DNA of 64,000 nt from Roseovarius sp. MMSF_3281 (GCF_030733685.1 NZ_JASHIM010000013.1:1-64000), one strand, 5' to 3'. Shown: positions 8,011-17,558, counted from the stretch's first letter. The notes: generated by a model not told the origin, from the sequence alone. Program-made: numbers and translations.

Positions 8011-8796
8011 ATGCGCGCCCTCAAGATTGCCGCCACGGGCATGGCCGCCCAGCAGATGCGGGTTGAAACGATTTCCAACAACCTCGCCAATATGTCGACC
8101 ACAGGCTACAACACCCGGCGGGCGGAATTTGCCGATCTGCATTACCAGCAGATGGCCCGCCCCGGCACCGTGAACGCCAATGACGGCACGGTTTTGCCCA
8201 CCGGCGTGCAGCTTGGCCTTGGGGTGCGGCCCGCCGCCGTTTCGGTGAACCTTGCGCAGGGGGCGCTTTCGCCCACGGGCGGCGATCTGGACGTGGCGAT
8301 CGAGGGCAATGGATACTTGGAGGTCACGCTGCCGTCGGGCCAATCGGCCTATACCCGCGACGGGGCGCTGAAGCGTTCGGCCGATGGGCTGATCGTGACT
8401 TCGGATGGCTACCCGGTGCAGCCCGAGATCACCATCCCCGACGATGCGCGCAGCCTGTCGATCAACCCGGCGGGGGAGGTTTATGCTTACTTCCGCGATG
8501 CCGCCGAGGCGCAGTTGATCGGGCAATTGAACCTGGCCGGGTTCACCAACGCCAAGGGGTTGGAGGCCATGGGTAGCAACCTTTTCCTTGAAACAGAAGC
8601 CTCGGGCGCTGGGCTGATCTCGACGCCCGGGCAGGACGGGCTTGGCACCCTGCGACAGGGATACCTTGAGGACAGTTCGGTTGACCCGGTGCGCGAAGTG
8701 ACCGAACTAATCGAGGCGCAGCGCGGCTATGAACTGAATTCCAAGGTCATTTCCGCCGCCGACCAGATGCTTGGCGCGACGACGCAGGTGCGCTGA
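8011..8796 (+). CDS. flgG: Flagellar distal rod protein FlgG
   Basis: A 261-residue protein of typical FlgG length. It starts MRALKIAATGMAAQQMRV, has the signature ISNNLANMSTTGYNTRRAEF, and ends with TELIEAQRGYELNSKVISAADQMLGATTQVR, the classic FlgG terminus. It forms the distal rod that passes through the P and L rings. Its stop codon shares one base with the flgA start (TGATG). Confidence 0.97.
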   Translation: MRALKIAATGMAAQQMRVETISNNLANMSTTGYNTRRAEFADLHYQQMARPGTVNANDGTVLPTGVQLGLGVRPAAVSVNLAQGALSPTGGDLDVAIEGNGYLEVTLPSGQSAYTRDGALKRSADGLIVTSDGYPVQPEITIPDDARSLSINPAGEVYAYFRDAAEAQLIGQLNLAGFTNAKGLEAMGSNLFLETEASGAGLISTPGQDGLGTLRQGYLEDSSVDPVREVTELIEAQRGYELNSKVISAADQMLGATTQVR

Positions 8797-9212
8797 TGAT
8801 CCGCCTTGCCGCCTTCCTGCTGGCCCTTGGGGCGCCCGCCATGGCCGATACGGTCTTGGCCGCGCGCACCATCCGGGCACAAAGCATCATCGGCCCCGGC
8901 GATGTGATGGTCAAACCCGTCGAGATCCCCGGCGCGGCCACGACCCCCGAGGCGGTCATCGGACTGGAGGCGCGGGTCTCGCTTTATGCCGGGCGTCCCA
9001 TTCGGATGGGCGATCTGGGCAAACCCGCCTTGGTGGATCGCAACCAGATCGTGCCACTGATCTTTGAGCGCAACGGGCTGCGGATCACCACCGAAGGCCG
9101 CTCGCTTGGCCGGGCGGGGGCGGGTGAAGTGGTGCGGGTGATGAACATGTCCTCGCGCAATACCGTCTCGGGCCGGGTTTTACCGGATGGCCGTATCATG
9201 GTCTCACGTTAA
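8796..9212 (+). CDS. flgA: Flagellar P-ring assembly chaperone FlgA
   Basis: A 138-residue exported protein. A signal peptide covers about residues 1-17 (LAAFLLALGAPAMA), followed by an SAF-like domain (ARTIRAQSIIGPGDVMVKPVEIPG) and the conserved end SGRVLPDGRIMV. FlgA chaperones the P-ring protein FlgI, encoded at 23812-24942. It is a short FlgA, as is usual for alphaproteobacteria. It starts in a TGATG overlap with flgG. Confidence 0.92.
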   Translation: MIRLAAFLLALGAPAMADTVLAARTIRAQSIIGPGDVMVKPVEIPGAATTPEAVIGLEARVSLYAGRPIRMGDLGKPALVDRNQIVPLIFERNGLRITTEGRSLGRAGAGEVVRVMNMSSRNTVSGRVLPDGRIMVSR

Positions 9213-9221
9213 GGAAAAATT

Positions 9222-9956
9222 ATGCTTTTGCGCCTAAACAGTTTCTGGTTTTTTATCTTGCTCGGCTTGGCGGGCTGTGGCCGCTTGGACCATTTCGGCA
9301 AGCCGCCCAGCCTCAGCCCGACCGAAACGACCCCGGAACATGTGGCGATGCTGCAACCCGGTTTGCCGCTGCGCGCCGAGGTTCAGCGCCCTGTCGACGA
9401 GGCCTCGCTCTGGTCGGGGAGCCGGCAATCGCTGTTCGGCGACAGGCGGGCGGTGCAGCGGGGGGACATCCTGACCGTCGTGATCGAGATCGACGAGGAA
9501 GCCGCGATTGAAAACTCGACCTCGCGCTCGCGCAATGCCTCGCAGAACATGGGGGTGCCGCAGCTTCTGGGCCTGCCACAGCGGATCGACAAGCGCCTGC
9601 CCGAAGGGGCCAGCATGGCGGATGCGGTTTCGCTTGACTCTTCGGGGTCGTCGGGCGGCGACGGGTCCGTCAGCCGCCGCGAAGAACTGACCCTGCGGGT
9701 GGCGGCGACGGTGACGCAGGTTCTGCCCAATGGCGTCATGGCAATCCAGGGAACGCAGGAGGTTCGGGTGAATTTCGAACTGCGCGAGCTTTTGGTGACG
9801 GGCTACGTCCGGCCCGGCGATATCTCGCGCCAGAACGAGATCACCTATGACAAGATCGCCTCGGCGCGGATTTCCTATGGCGGGCGCGGCCAGATCACCG
9901 ATGTGCAACAGCCCCGCTATGGGCAGCAGGCGCTGGACATGATCCTGCCATTCTGA
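9222..9956 (+). CDS. flgH: Flagellar L-ring lipoprotein FlgH
   Basis: A 244-residue lipoprotein. The N-terminus has a hydrophobic stretch ending in the lipobox LAGC, so Cys19 is the likely lipidated residue. The central segment SLFGDRRAVQRGDILTVVIEIDEEA and the end GRGQITDVQQPRYGQQALDMILPF are FlgH hallmarks. It forms the outer-membrane bushing of the rod. Confidence 0.96.
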   Translation: MLLRLNSFWFFILLGLAGCGRLDHFGKPPSLSPTETTPEHVAMLQPGLPLRAEVQRPVDEASLWSGSRQSLFGDRRAVQRGDILTVVIEIDEEAAIENSTSRSRNASQNMGVPQLLGLPQRIDKRLPEGASMADAVSLDSSGSSGGDGSVSRREELTLRVAATVTQVLPNGVMAIQGTQEVRVNFELRELLVTGYVRPGDISRQNEITYDKIASARISYGGRGQITDVQQPRYGQQALDMILPF

Positions 9957-9966
9957 GGGAAACGAC

Positions 9967-10479
9967 ATGATCAAGAAACTTCTGCCTGTTCTTATGCTTT
10001 CGGTCGGCCTGGGCGGTGGCGTTGGCGCCGGCCTAGCCCTGCGCCCCGACCCCGTGAAAAACGAGACTGTTCCGGCAGAAAAAAGCGAAACACCGGGGTA
10101 TCAAGACCCGGCGAAAGGGGACCATGCGGCAGGCAATGCGGGTCACGCGGATGACGACATGGCCTATGTCAAGCTGAACAACCAGTTCGTGGTGCCCGTG
10201 GTGCACGATGAGCTGGTTGAATCGCTTGTGGTCATGTCCCTGGGCATCGAGGTGGATGCGGGCCTGAATGCCGGGGTTTACGAACGCGAACCGAAGCTGC
10301 GCGATGGCTTCCTTCAGGTGCTGTTCGATCACGCGAACATGGGCGGGTTCGAAGGTGAGTTCACCAATTCCAACAATATGGACGTCCTGCGCGGCGCCTT
10401 GAAAGAGGTTGCGCAAGGCATCCTTGGCAAGGGTGTCCGCAGTATACTCATCACCGATCTGGCACGACAGGATATCTGA
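9967..10479 (+). CDS. FliL-like basal-body associated protein (first of two)
   Basis: A 170-residue protein with an N-terminal membrane anchor or signal (residues 1-25), a polar linker, and a FliL-like domain (YVKLNNQFVVPVVHDELVESLVV). FliL proteins surround the stator in the periplasm. A second, more standard FliL lies next to fliF at 19435. This copy ends the flgB operon and converges on the coiled-coil gene at 10509. The short conserved end RSILITDLARQDI is typical of this roseobacter paralogue. Confidence 0.8.
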   Translation: MIKKLLPVLMLSVGLGGGVGAGLALRPDPVKNETVPAEKSETPGYQDPAKGDHAAGNAGHADDDMAYVKLNNQFVVPVVHDELVESLVVMSLGIEVDAGLNAGVYEREPKLRDGFLQVLFDHANMGGFEGEFTNSNNMDVLRGALKEVAQGILGKGVRSILITDLARQDI

Positions 10480-10497
10480 GGCCCCCATCGCGGGGCC
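10480..10497. terminator. GC-rich hairpin between convergent operons
   Basis: GGCCCC (10480-10485) pairs with GGGGCC (10492-10497) around a six-base loop, exactly in the 29-base gap between the convergent fliL-like gene and the gene at 10509. No T-run follows on either side, so terminator function is likely but not certain. Confidence 0.5.
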
Positions 10498-10508
10498 CGC
10501 CCGCGACG

Positions 10509-10928
10509 TCAAAGTGACATTTTCAGCCTGATCAGATCCTGAACCGCCTCAAGCTGTGCCTTGTCCCGGGCACCTGTGCGATCTGTGGCCTCTTGGTGTT
10601 TCATCGCGGCCACGGCCTCGGCCCGGCCGAAGGCCTGCTTGAGGCCCGCCATTTTCGCGGCTTTTTGCGCCAGCACCCGGGCCAGCTTTGTTTGCAGGTC
10701 GCTACGGCTTTGAGCGGCCCAGCGCCGCCATGCCATATCCCCGCCCACGCGCTGCAAGTCCATGGTATCGGCGAGCGGCAGCGCGGCACTGCCGCTGACA
10801 TTGTCTTCCAGATCGGCCAAGGCCCGGCGCAACCGGCGCTCTTCGGTCAAAACAGGCTCTAATTCAGCCTGTTTTGCCCGGTACTGCGCCTCGGTCAGCG
10901 CCGCAAGGTCCGTCAAGCCGCGGCTCAT
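10509..10928 (-). CDS. Small coiled-coil protein downstream of flhB, possible FliJ equivalent
   Basis: A 139-residue charged protein that reads as continuous helix or coiled coil (AQYRAKQAELEPVLTEERRL and AEAVAAMKHQEATDRTGARD). No signal or membrane segment is seen. Its ATG at 10928 overlaps the flhB stop (ATGA), so it is translated with the export apparatus. No gene recognisable as fliJ is present elsewhere in the window; a FliJ-like role as export chaperone or ATPase stalk fits length and context but is not shown by sequence identity. Confidence 0.6.
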   Translation of the reverse strand: MSRGLTDLAALTEAQYRAKQAELEPVLTEERRLRRALADLEDNVSGSAALPLADTMDLQRVGGDMAWRRWAAQSRSDLQTKLARVLAQKAAKMAGLKQAFGRAEAVAAMKHQEATDRTGARDKAQLEAVQDLIRLKMSL

Positions 10929-12010
10929 CCGAAGGCCTTTGCCTTGCGGCGCATGGCATCGGCAAAGCGGATCGCGGCGGCCACGGCGCGGTATTGCGAG
11001 GTGTCGATTTCCTGTCCGATCTCCGTCATGGAATGGATGGCGCGCGCGGTTGGCGGATCGCGCCGCACGGGCACACCATTCTCGACCGCAAGGTCGCGGA
11101 TGGCCAGCGCCAAGTGCCCGGTGGCTTTCGCCACGCAGACCGGGGCCGACCCGGATGCGCGGCTCCATTGCAGGGCAACCGCGTAATGGGTGGGGTTCAT
11201 GATCACCACATCGGCCTTTGGCACCTCCGCCATCATCTTGTTCGAGGCAATCTCGGTCGCGCGTTGGCGGCGTTCCTGTTTCATATGGGGGTCGCCCTCG
11301 TGCTGTTTATGCTCTTCCTTCAGGTCGCGGTGTGACATGCGGTTTCGGCGGCGATGGTCATGATGTTGGAACACAAGGTCGATGCCGCCGATCACCAAAG
11401 CGATCACCAGAACGACCGACATGAACTCAACCATCATCCGGCTGAGCAATGCGCCAACAACTTGCGGTTCGGCATGCAAGGCACCGGTCATTTCGGGCAA
11501 CCGGTAGGTCAGGTAAACCCCGAGAACCACCGAGTAGCACAGGAGTTTGACAAAGCTTTTCGCAAACTCGAACAGGCCGGAGGGGCCATATTTCTGCTTG
11601 GCGTTCTGGATCGGGTTGAGGCGCGAGGCCTTCGGTTTCACCTTGCTTGCGGCCACGACAAAGCTGCGCTGTGCGAGGATCGACAACAGCGCCATGCCCG
11701 CCGGCACAAGAAACCATGCCAGCAAGGCCATGGCCATCGTGGCCATCAGCCCCCCCATAAGCGGGGTGGCCGGGCCATCGAAAACCACCGGGGCAAGGCC
11801 CGAGGCCTGCCCGATCAACACCATGAAACCTTCGCTGACGGTCCGGATCGCGCTTGCCCCGGCGACAAGACCCGCCAAAAGGAACCCGGCATAGGCCGCG
11901 GCCGTTGTCATATCCGCCGAGCGGGCCACCTCGCCTTTCTTGCGCGCCTCGTCCAGCTTGTGCTGTGTCGGCTCGTGGGATTTATCGGTGTCGTCGTCCT
12001 GTCCGGCCAT
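10925..12010 (-). CDS. flhB: Flagellar export switch protein FlhB
   Basis: A 361-residue protein with an N-terminal cytoplasmic segment, four membrane helices and a cytoplasmic autocleavage domain. The NPTH cleavage motif is at residues 272-275. The opening (DKSHEPTQHKLDEARKKGEVARS) is the standard FlhB start. FlhB switches export specificity from hook to filament substrates together with FliK. It begins directly after the fliR stop and its stop overlaps the next gene. Confidence 0.97.
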   Translation of the reverse strand: MAGQDDDTDKSHEPTQHKLDEARKKGEVARSADMTTAAAYAGFLLAGLVAGASAIRTVSEGFMVLIGQASGLAPVVFDGPATPLMGGLMATMAMALLAWFLVPAGMALLSILAQRSFVVAASKVKPKASRLNPIQNAKQKYGPSGLFEFAKSFVKLLCYSVVLGVYLTYRLPEMTGALHAEPQVVGALLSRMMVEFMSVVLVIALVIGGIDLVFQHHDHRRRNRMSHRDLKEEHKQHEGDPHMKQERRQRATEIASNKMMAEVPKADVVIMNPTHYAVALQWSRASGSAPVCVAKATGHLALAIRDLAVENGVPVRRDPPTARAIHSMTEIGQEIDTSQYRAVAAAIRFADAMRRKAKAFG

Positions 12011-12784
12011 TCACCCGCCCCCCAGGGGATTGGCCAGGAACCTGTCGAGCGCATTGGCCCAGATCGTGAGGATCGTGGGCGCAAGCAGGAACAAGAATAG
12101 CAACCCAAGGCCGGTGATGACCGGCGCGCCGACAAACACCACCATAAGCTGTGGCATGGCGCGGTTTATGATGCCCAGCGTCAGGTTATAAAGCACCGAA
12201 ACGATGACAAAGGGCGCGGCGAGGGTGAAGGCCAGTGCAAAGGCCCCGGCCACCTGCCGCATACCCCATTGCCCGACCGAGGCCGCCTCGGGGAAAACCC
12301 CGACCGGGAAAATCCCGTAGGTCAGCACAAGCATCTGTATCGCCCGGACGTGCAGGCCAAGGATCATCACCAAGGCGATGCCGCCGATCACCAGGAAATG
12401 GCCGATGGCCGGAAGGGGTGTCACCCCCACGCTGCCAAGGATATGCGACAGCGACGTGGATTGCCCGGCGATGGACCCGGCGGTTTGCAGGGCCATGACG
12501 AACAGGCGAATACCCAGCCCAATAAGCAGGCCAACGGCGCTTTCACTCAGGGCAAGCCACACGACGTTGCCCGGCGCGACCTGCGACGACGGCACGAAAG
12601 GCGCCACCGCCGGGGCCATGACGACCGTAACCATCAAGGCGATCACAAGTTTGATCCGCACCGGAAGGGCCTGTTCACCAAAGCCGGGAAACAGCGCAAT
12701 CGCGGGGCCGACCCGCAACAAGACCGCAAGGTGTAGCCAAAGAAGGCCGCGCGACAGGTCAATCGCCTCGGCCATCTGGGTCAC
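12011..12784 (-). CDS. fliR: Flagellar export gate protein FliR
   Basis: A 257-residue polytopic membrane protein with six hydrophobic segments and the FliR motif LRVGPAIALFPGFGEQALPVRIK near the N-terminus. It starts at a GTG at 12784 that overlaps the flhA stop (GTGA). Gene order flhA-fliR-flhB on one strand fits co-assembly of the export gate. Confidence 0.95.
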   Translation of the reverse strand: MTQMAEAIDLSRGLLWLHLAVLLRVGPAIALFPGFGEQALPVRIKLVIALMVTVVMAPAVAPFVPSSQVAPGNVVWLALSESAVGLLIGLGIRLFVMALQTAGSIAGQSTSLSHILGSVGVTPLPAIGHFLVIGGIALVMILGLHVRAIQMLVLTYGIFPVGVFPEAASVGQWGMRQVAGAFALAFTLAAPFVIVSVLYNLTLGIINRAMPQLMVVFVGAPVITGLGLLFLFLLAPTILTIWANALDRFLANPLGGG

Positions 12785-14868
12785 GCGGCCACCATGCCGA
12801 CAAGGCTTGGCCGGGCCTCGAGGCCGATTTCTTCGAAGGACAGGACAGGCGTGTTGATCCGTTTGGCCGAAAGCGCCGTCTTGAGGAACCGGCGGCGCGC
12901 GGTCGAGGTGACGATAGCCGGCGAAATTCCCTTTTGCCCGGCCCTGTTGACCTCCTCGGCGATGCCGCTTGTGAGGGTATTGAACAGCTCCGGCGGAAGC
13001 GCCACGTCAAGCCGCCCGCGCTCTCCATCCACTTGGTAGGTGGAAAATGTCTCTTCCCATTCCGGGGCCAGCTGGATCAGTGGCAAGCTGCCATCGGGTT
13101 GTTGCAGCCCGGCCACCAATTGAAACCCCAGACGCTGACGGACATGTTCGCAGATCGCCTCGGGGGTTGCATGGCCCTGCCGGGCCTCGGCCGTGGCCTC
13201 GAGGATCAGGGGCAAGTTCCGGATCGAGACCTGCTCGGCCAACAAAAGGCGCAGCACCGCATGAAGCAGGTCCGAGGGGACACGATCGGGGATGATCTCG
13301 TCCAGTAGCTTACGGTTTGCCTCGGCCCGCGCGGGATCGGACAGATTGACCATTTCATCCAGCAGGCGGCGCATGGATTTCATCGTCAGCAACCGGCTCA
13401 AATTGCCGCGGATCACCTCAAGAAGATGCGTGGCAAGCACCTCGGCGGGGGCCACGATGGTGGCCCCGGACAGGGCCAGGTCCTCCTGCGCCGAGGCGTC
13501 GATCCAACGGGCCGGCGCGCCGTAAACAGGCTCTGATACCGCCTCGCCCGGGGGCAAGCCGGCAAGGCTGTCCGGATCAAGCACCAAAACCTGGTCGGGG
13601 CGCAGGGTGTCGCGCGCCTGCTCAACCCCTTGTACGCGGATCACATAGGTGCCGGGCCGTAACCCCGGCTCATCCGTCAGGCGCACTTCGGGCAGGATCA
13701 CACCGAAATGGGTGGCCACATGTTTGCGGATATTCTCGATCCGGGTGTCCAGCCCGGTGCCCGGATCCAGAACCATGTTCACCAGGTCGGGCGCGAATTC
13801 GACGTGGATATCGTCAAGCTCAAGGATATCGCCAAGCGAGCGTTTGGCCGGAAGGGGCGTTTCGGCCATGGCCTGAGCGGTGTTGTCGGTCTCGCCGGGC
13901 CTGTTGCGATGCAGCCAGAACGCGACCCCGCCAAGCCCCAGCCCGCCAAGCATGAAGGGAACGAAGGGCAGGCCCGGCACCAATGCGAAAAGCACCATCA
14001 AAAGGGCGACCGTCGCGATGGCGACGGGATGCTTGCCAAGCTGCGCCCCCAAGGCAAGGTCGGTTGCCCCCTTGGCGCCGCCCCGGGCCAGCAAAAGCGC
14101 CGAGGCAATGGAAATCACCACGGCCGGGATCTGGGTGACCAAGCCATCCCCGACCGTCAGGATCGCATAGGTTTCAAAGGCCGTCCCGATCGCCATGCCA
14201 TGCACAACCGTTCCCATGATCAGGCCCATCACGAGATTGAGCAAGGTGATCAGCAACCCGGCCACCGCATCGCCCTTGACGAACTTCGAGGCCCCGTCAA
14301 GCGAGCCGAAAAAGGTGGTTTCCTGCTGTTCTTTTTCGCGCCGCTCCCGCGCTTCGGCGTGGTTGATCGCACCGGCGGAAATATCGCTGTCGATGGCCAA
14401 TTGCTTGCCCGGCATGCCATCAAGGGCAAATCGGGCGCCAACTTCGGCCATCCGCGCGGCGCCCTTGGTGATCACCATGAAGTTGACGATCAACAGAACA
14501 CCAAAAACAACCAGCCCCAGGAACACGCTGCCGCCCATGACGAAATTGGCAAAGCCCTGGATCACATCGCCCGCCGCCCCGGTGCCGGTGTGCCCTTGCC
14601 CGATGATAAGCTTGGTCGATGACACGTTGAGCGACAGCCGCAGCATGAGCGAGGCCAGAAGGATCGTCGGGAACGAGGAGAAATCCAGCGGTTTCTCGAT
14701 AAACAGCGTGACGGTGAAAATCAGGATCGCCAAGGCGAAAGAGGCCGCCAACCCCACGTCCAGAACCGCCGCAGGCATCGGCAGGATCATCATGACGATC
14801 ACCGCCATCAATGCCAGTGCCAAAAGGACCGTGGGCTGAAACAGGGCCCGGATTGAAAACCCCGCCAT
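12781..14868 (-). CDS. flhA: Flagellar export gate protein FlhA
   Basis: A 695-residue protein: eight membrane helices in the first 320 residues, then a large cytoplasmic domain that docks chaperone-substrate complexes. The conserved FHIPEP-type region is represented by ARFALDGMPGKQLAIDSDIS with the family's conserved charged residues. I prefer the ATG at 14868, which has a run of G eight bases upstream; an in-frame TTG lies two codons earlier. A structured intergenic element begins about 70 bases upstream. Confidence 0.96.
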   Translation of the reverse strand: MAGFSIRALFQPTVLLALALMAVIVMMILPMPAAVLDVGLAASFALAILIFTVTLFIEKPLDFSSFPTILLASLMLRLSLNVSSTKLIIGQGHTGTGAAGDVIQGFANFVMGGSVFLGLVVFGVLLIVNFMVITKGAARMAEVGARFALDGMPGKQLAIDSDISAGAINHAEARERREKEQQETTFFGSLDGASKFVKGDAVAGLLITLLNLVMGLIMGTVVHGMAIGTAFETYAILTVGDGLVTQIPAVVISIASALLLARGGAKGATDLALGAQLGKHPVAIATVALLMVLFALVPGLPFVPFMLGGLGLGGVAFWLHRNRPGETDNTAQAMAETPLPAKRSLGDILELDDIHVEFAPDLVNMVLDPGTGLDTRIENIRKHVATHFGVILPEVRLTDEPGLRPGTYVIRVQGVEQARDTLRPDQVLVLDPDSLAGLPPGEAVSEPVYGAPARWIDASAQEDLALSGATIVAPAEVLATHLLEVIRGNLSRLLTMKSMRRLLDEMVNLSDPARAEANRKLLDEIIPDRVPSDLLHAVLRLLLAEQVSIRNLPLILEATAEARQGHATPEAICEHVRQRLGFQLVAGLQQPDGSLPLIQLAPEWEETFSTYQVDGERGRLDVALPPELFNTLTSGIAEEVNRAGQKGISPAIVTSTARRRFLKTALSAKRINTPVLSFEEIGLEARPSLVGMVAA

Positions 14869-14938
14869 GATCAACGCCCCCCTTTCGATCCTGGGCCATT
14901 CACCCGATACCGGCGCCTGGCAGGGGGTGCGGTGCGAT

Positions 14939-15078
14939 CACGCATAACGGCCGGGGCCGACGTCCTGCGGCCCGGCCCCCCGGCGCAAAGCGCGACACCC
15001 CCACGCCACCAAGGGTTTGCCGGGTCTTGCCCGGAACAAGCGCGCCGTGCTTTTGCGCGGCCATGGCCGTTATGCGTG
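14939..15078. repeat. Multi-hairpin element in the 377-base gap before flhA
   Basis: The gap 14869-15245 holds no convincing gene. Within it, 14939-14952 is an exact inverted repeat of 15065-15078 (14 bp). Nested inside are a near-perfect pair 14980-14990 with 15050-15060, a 10-bp hairpin with one bulge (14949-14959 with 14968-14977), and a CCGGG/CCCGG hairpin (15020-15034). The outer stem and the first hairpin share a few bases, so they would be alternative or partly exclusive folds. It could be a flhA leader structure, a REP/MITE-like element or a small RNA. Confidence 0.5.
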
Positions 15079-15245
15079 GTGGGATCGGCGATTCCGCGAC
15101 CCGTAGGGCAACCGTCGGACACTTTGTGACCTTTCCTTGATGGGCGTTCTGCACATGCTCCACAGCTATCGAAAGAGAGTTGATTTTAAGTAACCAAGAA
15201 CCAGGGAATTTCGGCAATCTACCGGGATGCGATGCGGCACGGGCC

Positions 15246-17558
15246 CTACCCGCCCGGCCCCTCCAGGCCGCGCGTATCCAGCAGGTTGCGCAACATGTCG
15301 CGGATATCCCCGCTCTGCCCCAGAAGGTCACGGCCCCTTCGCAGCTGCCCCGCGGTGCGCCCTGTGCCGGGTGCCTCGGGCTGGCCGGTCATGTAGTCCG
15401 CGACTTGCGCCAAGTCCGTCTCGGGGTTGGCTGCAAGGCGTTTCCAATCCTCGGCCAGCCATGCCTGCAACTCGGCCGCCTCATCCTCGCCGACACTTGC
15501 AAAAAGTTCGGATGCCGCGCGATGTTGGCCAAGGCGGCTTCGGGCCTCGGCGCGCAGGCGATTCACATCGCGCCCGTCCAGGCCCAATAGCTCGGCTTCG
15601 GCCTGCCTGGGGCGATCTGTTTGCAGGGCCTTGCGGGCACGCAGGATTTGACGCTGTCGATGATTCGGCGCCTTTACGCCCCCCTCAAGGTACAGGCCAG
15701 CGGCCTGCGCGAAACCAAGGTCCAACAGCCGTGCCGCGGTGGCATTGGCCACCGCCGGCGAAAGCCGGGTCATGGGCCGATCCTCGGGCGGAAGCGCATA
15801 TTGCAAAAAGTCGAAGTCTTCGGCCCGTGCCGCAAGCCGCCCCATGACATCGTCGACAAGCGCATCATGCGTCATGCTACCCTTTTCCTTGATGCGGTCG
15901 ATTTCGTCGAAAGCCTGATGAAAGGCCCCGGACGCGGCCAATGCGACCACCTGCGCCCAGGTCAGATCGGCATGAAGGTCCGTGCCCCGGGTCTCGCGGG
16001 CATAGGCCCCGGCCAGTTGCGCCATGTCAAAGGATATCTCCTTGTCCTCGCGCCACAGGGTTTCAATGCGGCGCACCAGCGCGCGCGCCGATGGCTCGGC
16101 CCCGTGTTCGACGACGCCGTCAAGCGTATCGGCCGCCTCCTCAAGCGCCCCCTCGGCCAGTTCGGCCTCGGCCTTTGCCAATCCGATTTCCGGCGTGTCC
16201 GGCCCCGGCCCGCGCTCAAGGATGCGAAGGATGCGATTGGCCACATCGGGCCGGTTCGCCTTCAGGAACCGATCCGAAAGCCAAGGCCCGACATAGCGGC
16301 GCAAATGCCGGGGCAAGGCGGAAAACCCCCTGAGGATGGCATCGGTATCCACGGGCGTATTGGCAGGCAGATCGGCGTGGGCCAGTGCGGCCCAAAGCGC
16401 AACAGAGGATGTGCAATCCAGTTGCCCGGCAAAGAGCGAGGCATCGGGCGCTTTGCCATGCTGCAGGATGTCGGCCATGGCCATGGTCATCGCGCGCCCC
16501 TGTGATGGCGTCGCAACCAGGCGCAGGGTGCGCCGCGCTTCGGCACCAAAGCCGAAATAGACATAAAGCCGCGCCAAACGCAGGGCTGTCTCTTCGTCGG
16601 GTTTGTCGAATTCGCCGAAAAGCCGCGCGTTGAGCGGACCGATTTGCGCCCCGAAAGGAGCGTCGTTTCCCCAATCCGAGACACGCACCACGGCTTCGGG
16701 CAGGCATGCGCGCCCGTCGCTCGTGATCCCGGTCATGGTGTCGGTATGGCGCAAGAAATCCCGGTCGATACTCGATTGCGCGCGGATGTTGTCAAGGAGG
16801 TTATGTTTGCCGGCCGGTGGCCCGTCATTGGCTTGCGGCGCGGACCCGCCGCCCGGTGCAGGCGATTTCGGTTTGGCCTGCGCCCCTGCCCCTGCCTTGC
16901 CTGACAAACCCGCCTTGGGCGATAACAACCCCTGCGAGGCGGCGCGGCCAAGTTGCTCCATGATCTGCTGGCGCTTACGGCTTAGCGCCTCGGCCTGCCG
17001 CATGGGGGGGTGAAGCCTTGGGGGCTTGGGCCGAACGCTTTCGGCGGGCGGGGTCAGTTGGCGCTGCAGCAAGGCCGCCGAAGGGCGGGTTCGAGGCCAC
17101 TGGTTCCGGGCGATCATCCGGCGCGTGTCCGGGACGGCCTGCCGTTTTTGGCGCATTGTATCGCGCGGTGGGCGCAACCGCGGCGTGACAAGATCGCGAC
17201 GCGCCGGCGGGTCCGCAATATCGATGACCAGCATGGTTTCGGCATGCCAGAACATCGTCACATCACAGGCACAGGCCAGATCGAGTTGCAGACGCCCCGG
17301 CGAAAGTTCCCGCAAACCCGTCAACCGGTCGCGCGGGATACGGTCGAACACCTCTGCAACGTCAAATCGAAAGGGCCGCTGAAAGCTCAGAACCGGGCTT
17401 TTGCTGTCATTGGACATGGTCCAATCCGCCCGCGGCGGAACCGTTAGGACAAGCCGCGTAAAACTGTCGTGCTCTCCTGACCGGATGGGCACGCTTTGTG
17501 CAAAGGTGGGTGCCGCGAGCACTGCCCAGACCATCAATATGCCAAGCAACCGCATCAT
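15246..17558 (-). CDS. Large exported helical-repeat protein downstream of motA (possible MotC-like)
   Basis: A 770-residue protein with a clear signal peptide (LLGILMVWAVLAAPTFAQS, cleavage near residue 21). Residues 25-120 resemble a beta-rich domain (SFTRLVLTVPPRADWTM); residues 120-280 are Pro/Lys/Arg-rich linker; the rest is a string of short Ala/Leu helices of TPR or alpha-solenoid type. Its ATG overlaps the motA stop. In Sinorhizobium the periplasmic protein MotC works with the MotE chaperone and the MotB stator; a motE-like gene lies in this operon, so a MotC-like role is plausible but I do not see clear sequence identity. Confidence 0.7.
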   Translation of the reverse strand: MMRLLGILMVWAVLAAPTFAQSVPIRSGEHDSFTRLVLTVPPRADWTMSNDSKSPVLSFQRPFRFDVAEVFDRIPRDRLTGLRELSPGRLQLDLACACDVTMFWHAETMLVIDIADPPARRDLVTPRLRPPRDTMRQKRQAVPDTRRMIARNQWPRTRPSAALLQRQLTPPAESVRPKPPRLHPPMRQAEALSRKRQQIMEQLGRAASQGLLSPKAGLSGKAGAGAQAKPKSPAPGGGSAPQANDGPPAGKHNLLDNIRAQSSIDRDFLRHTDTMTGITSDGRACLPEAVVRVSDWGNDAPFGAQIGPLNARLFGEFDKPDEETALRLARLYVYFGFGAEARRTLRLVATPSQGRAMTMAMADILQHGKAPDASLFAGQLDCTSSVALWAALAHADLPANTPVDTDAILRGFSALPRHLRRYVGPWLSDRFLKANRPDVANRILRILERGPGPDTPEIGLAKAEAELAEGALEEAADTLDGVVEHGAEPSARALVRRIETLWREDKEISFDMAQLAGAYARETRGTDLHADLTWAQVVALAASGAFHQAFDEIDRIKEKGSMTHDALVDDVMGRLAARAEDFDFLQYALPPEDRPMTRLSPAVANATAARLLDLGFAQAAGLYLEGGVKAPNHRQRQILRARKALQTDRPRQAEAELLGLDGRDVNRLRAEARSRLGQHRAASELFASVGEDEAAELQAWLAEDWKRLAANPETDLAQVADYMTGQPEAPGTGRTAGQLRRGRDLLGQSGDIRDMLRNLLDTRGLEGPGG

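Noticed and set aside
13708-14622. A 304-codon plus-strand frame opposite flhA
   Set aside because: Antisense shadow of the conserved flhA coding sequence.
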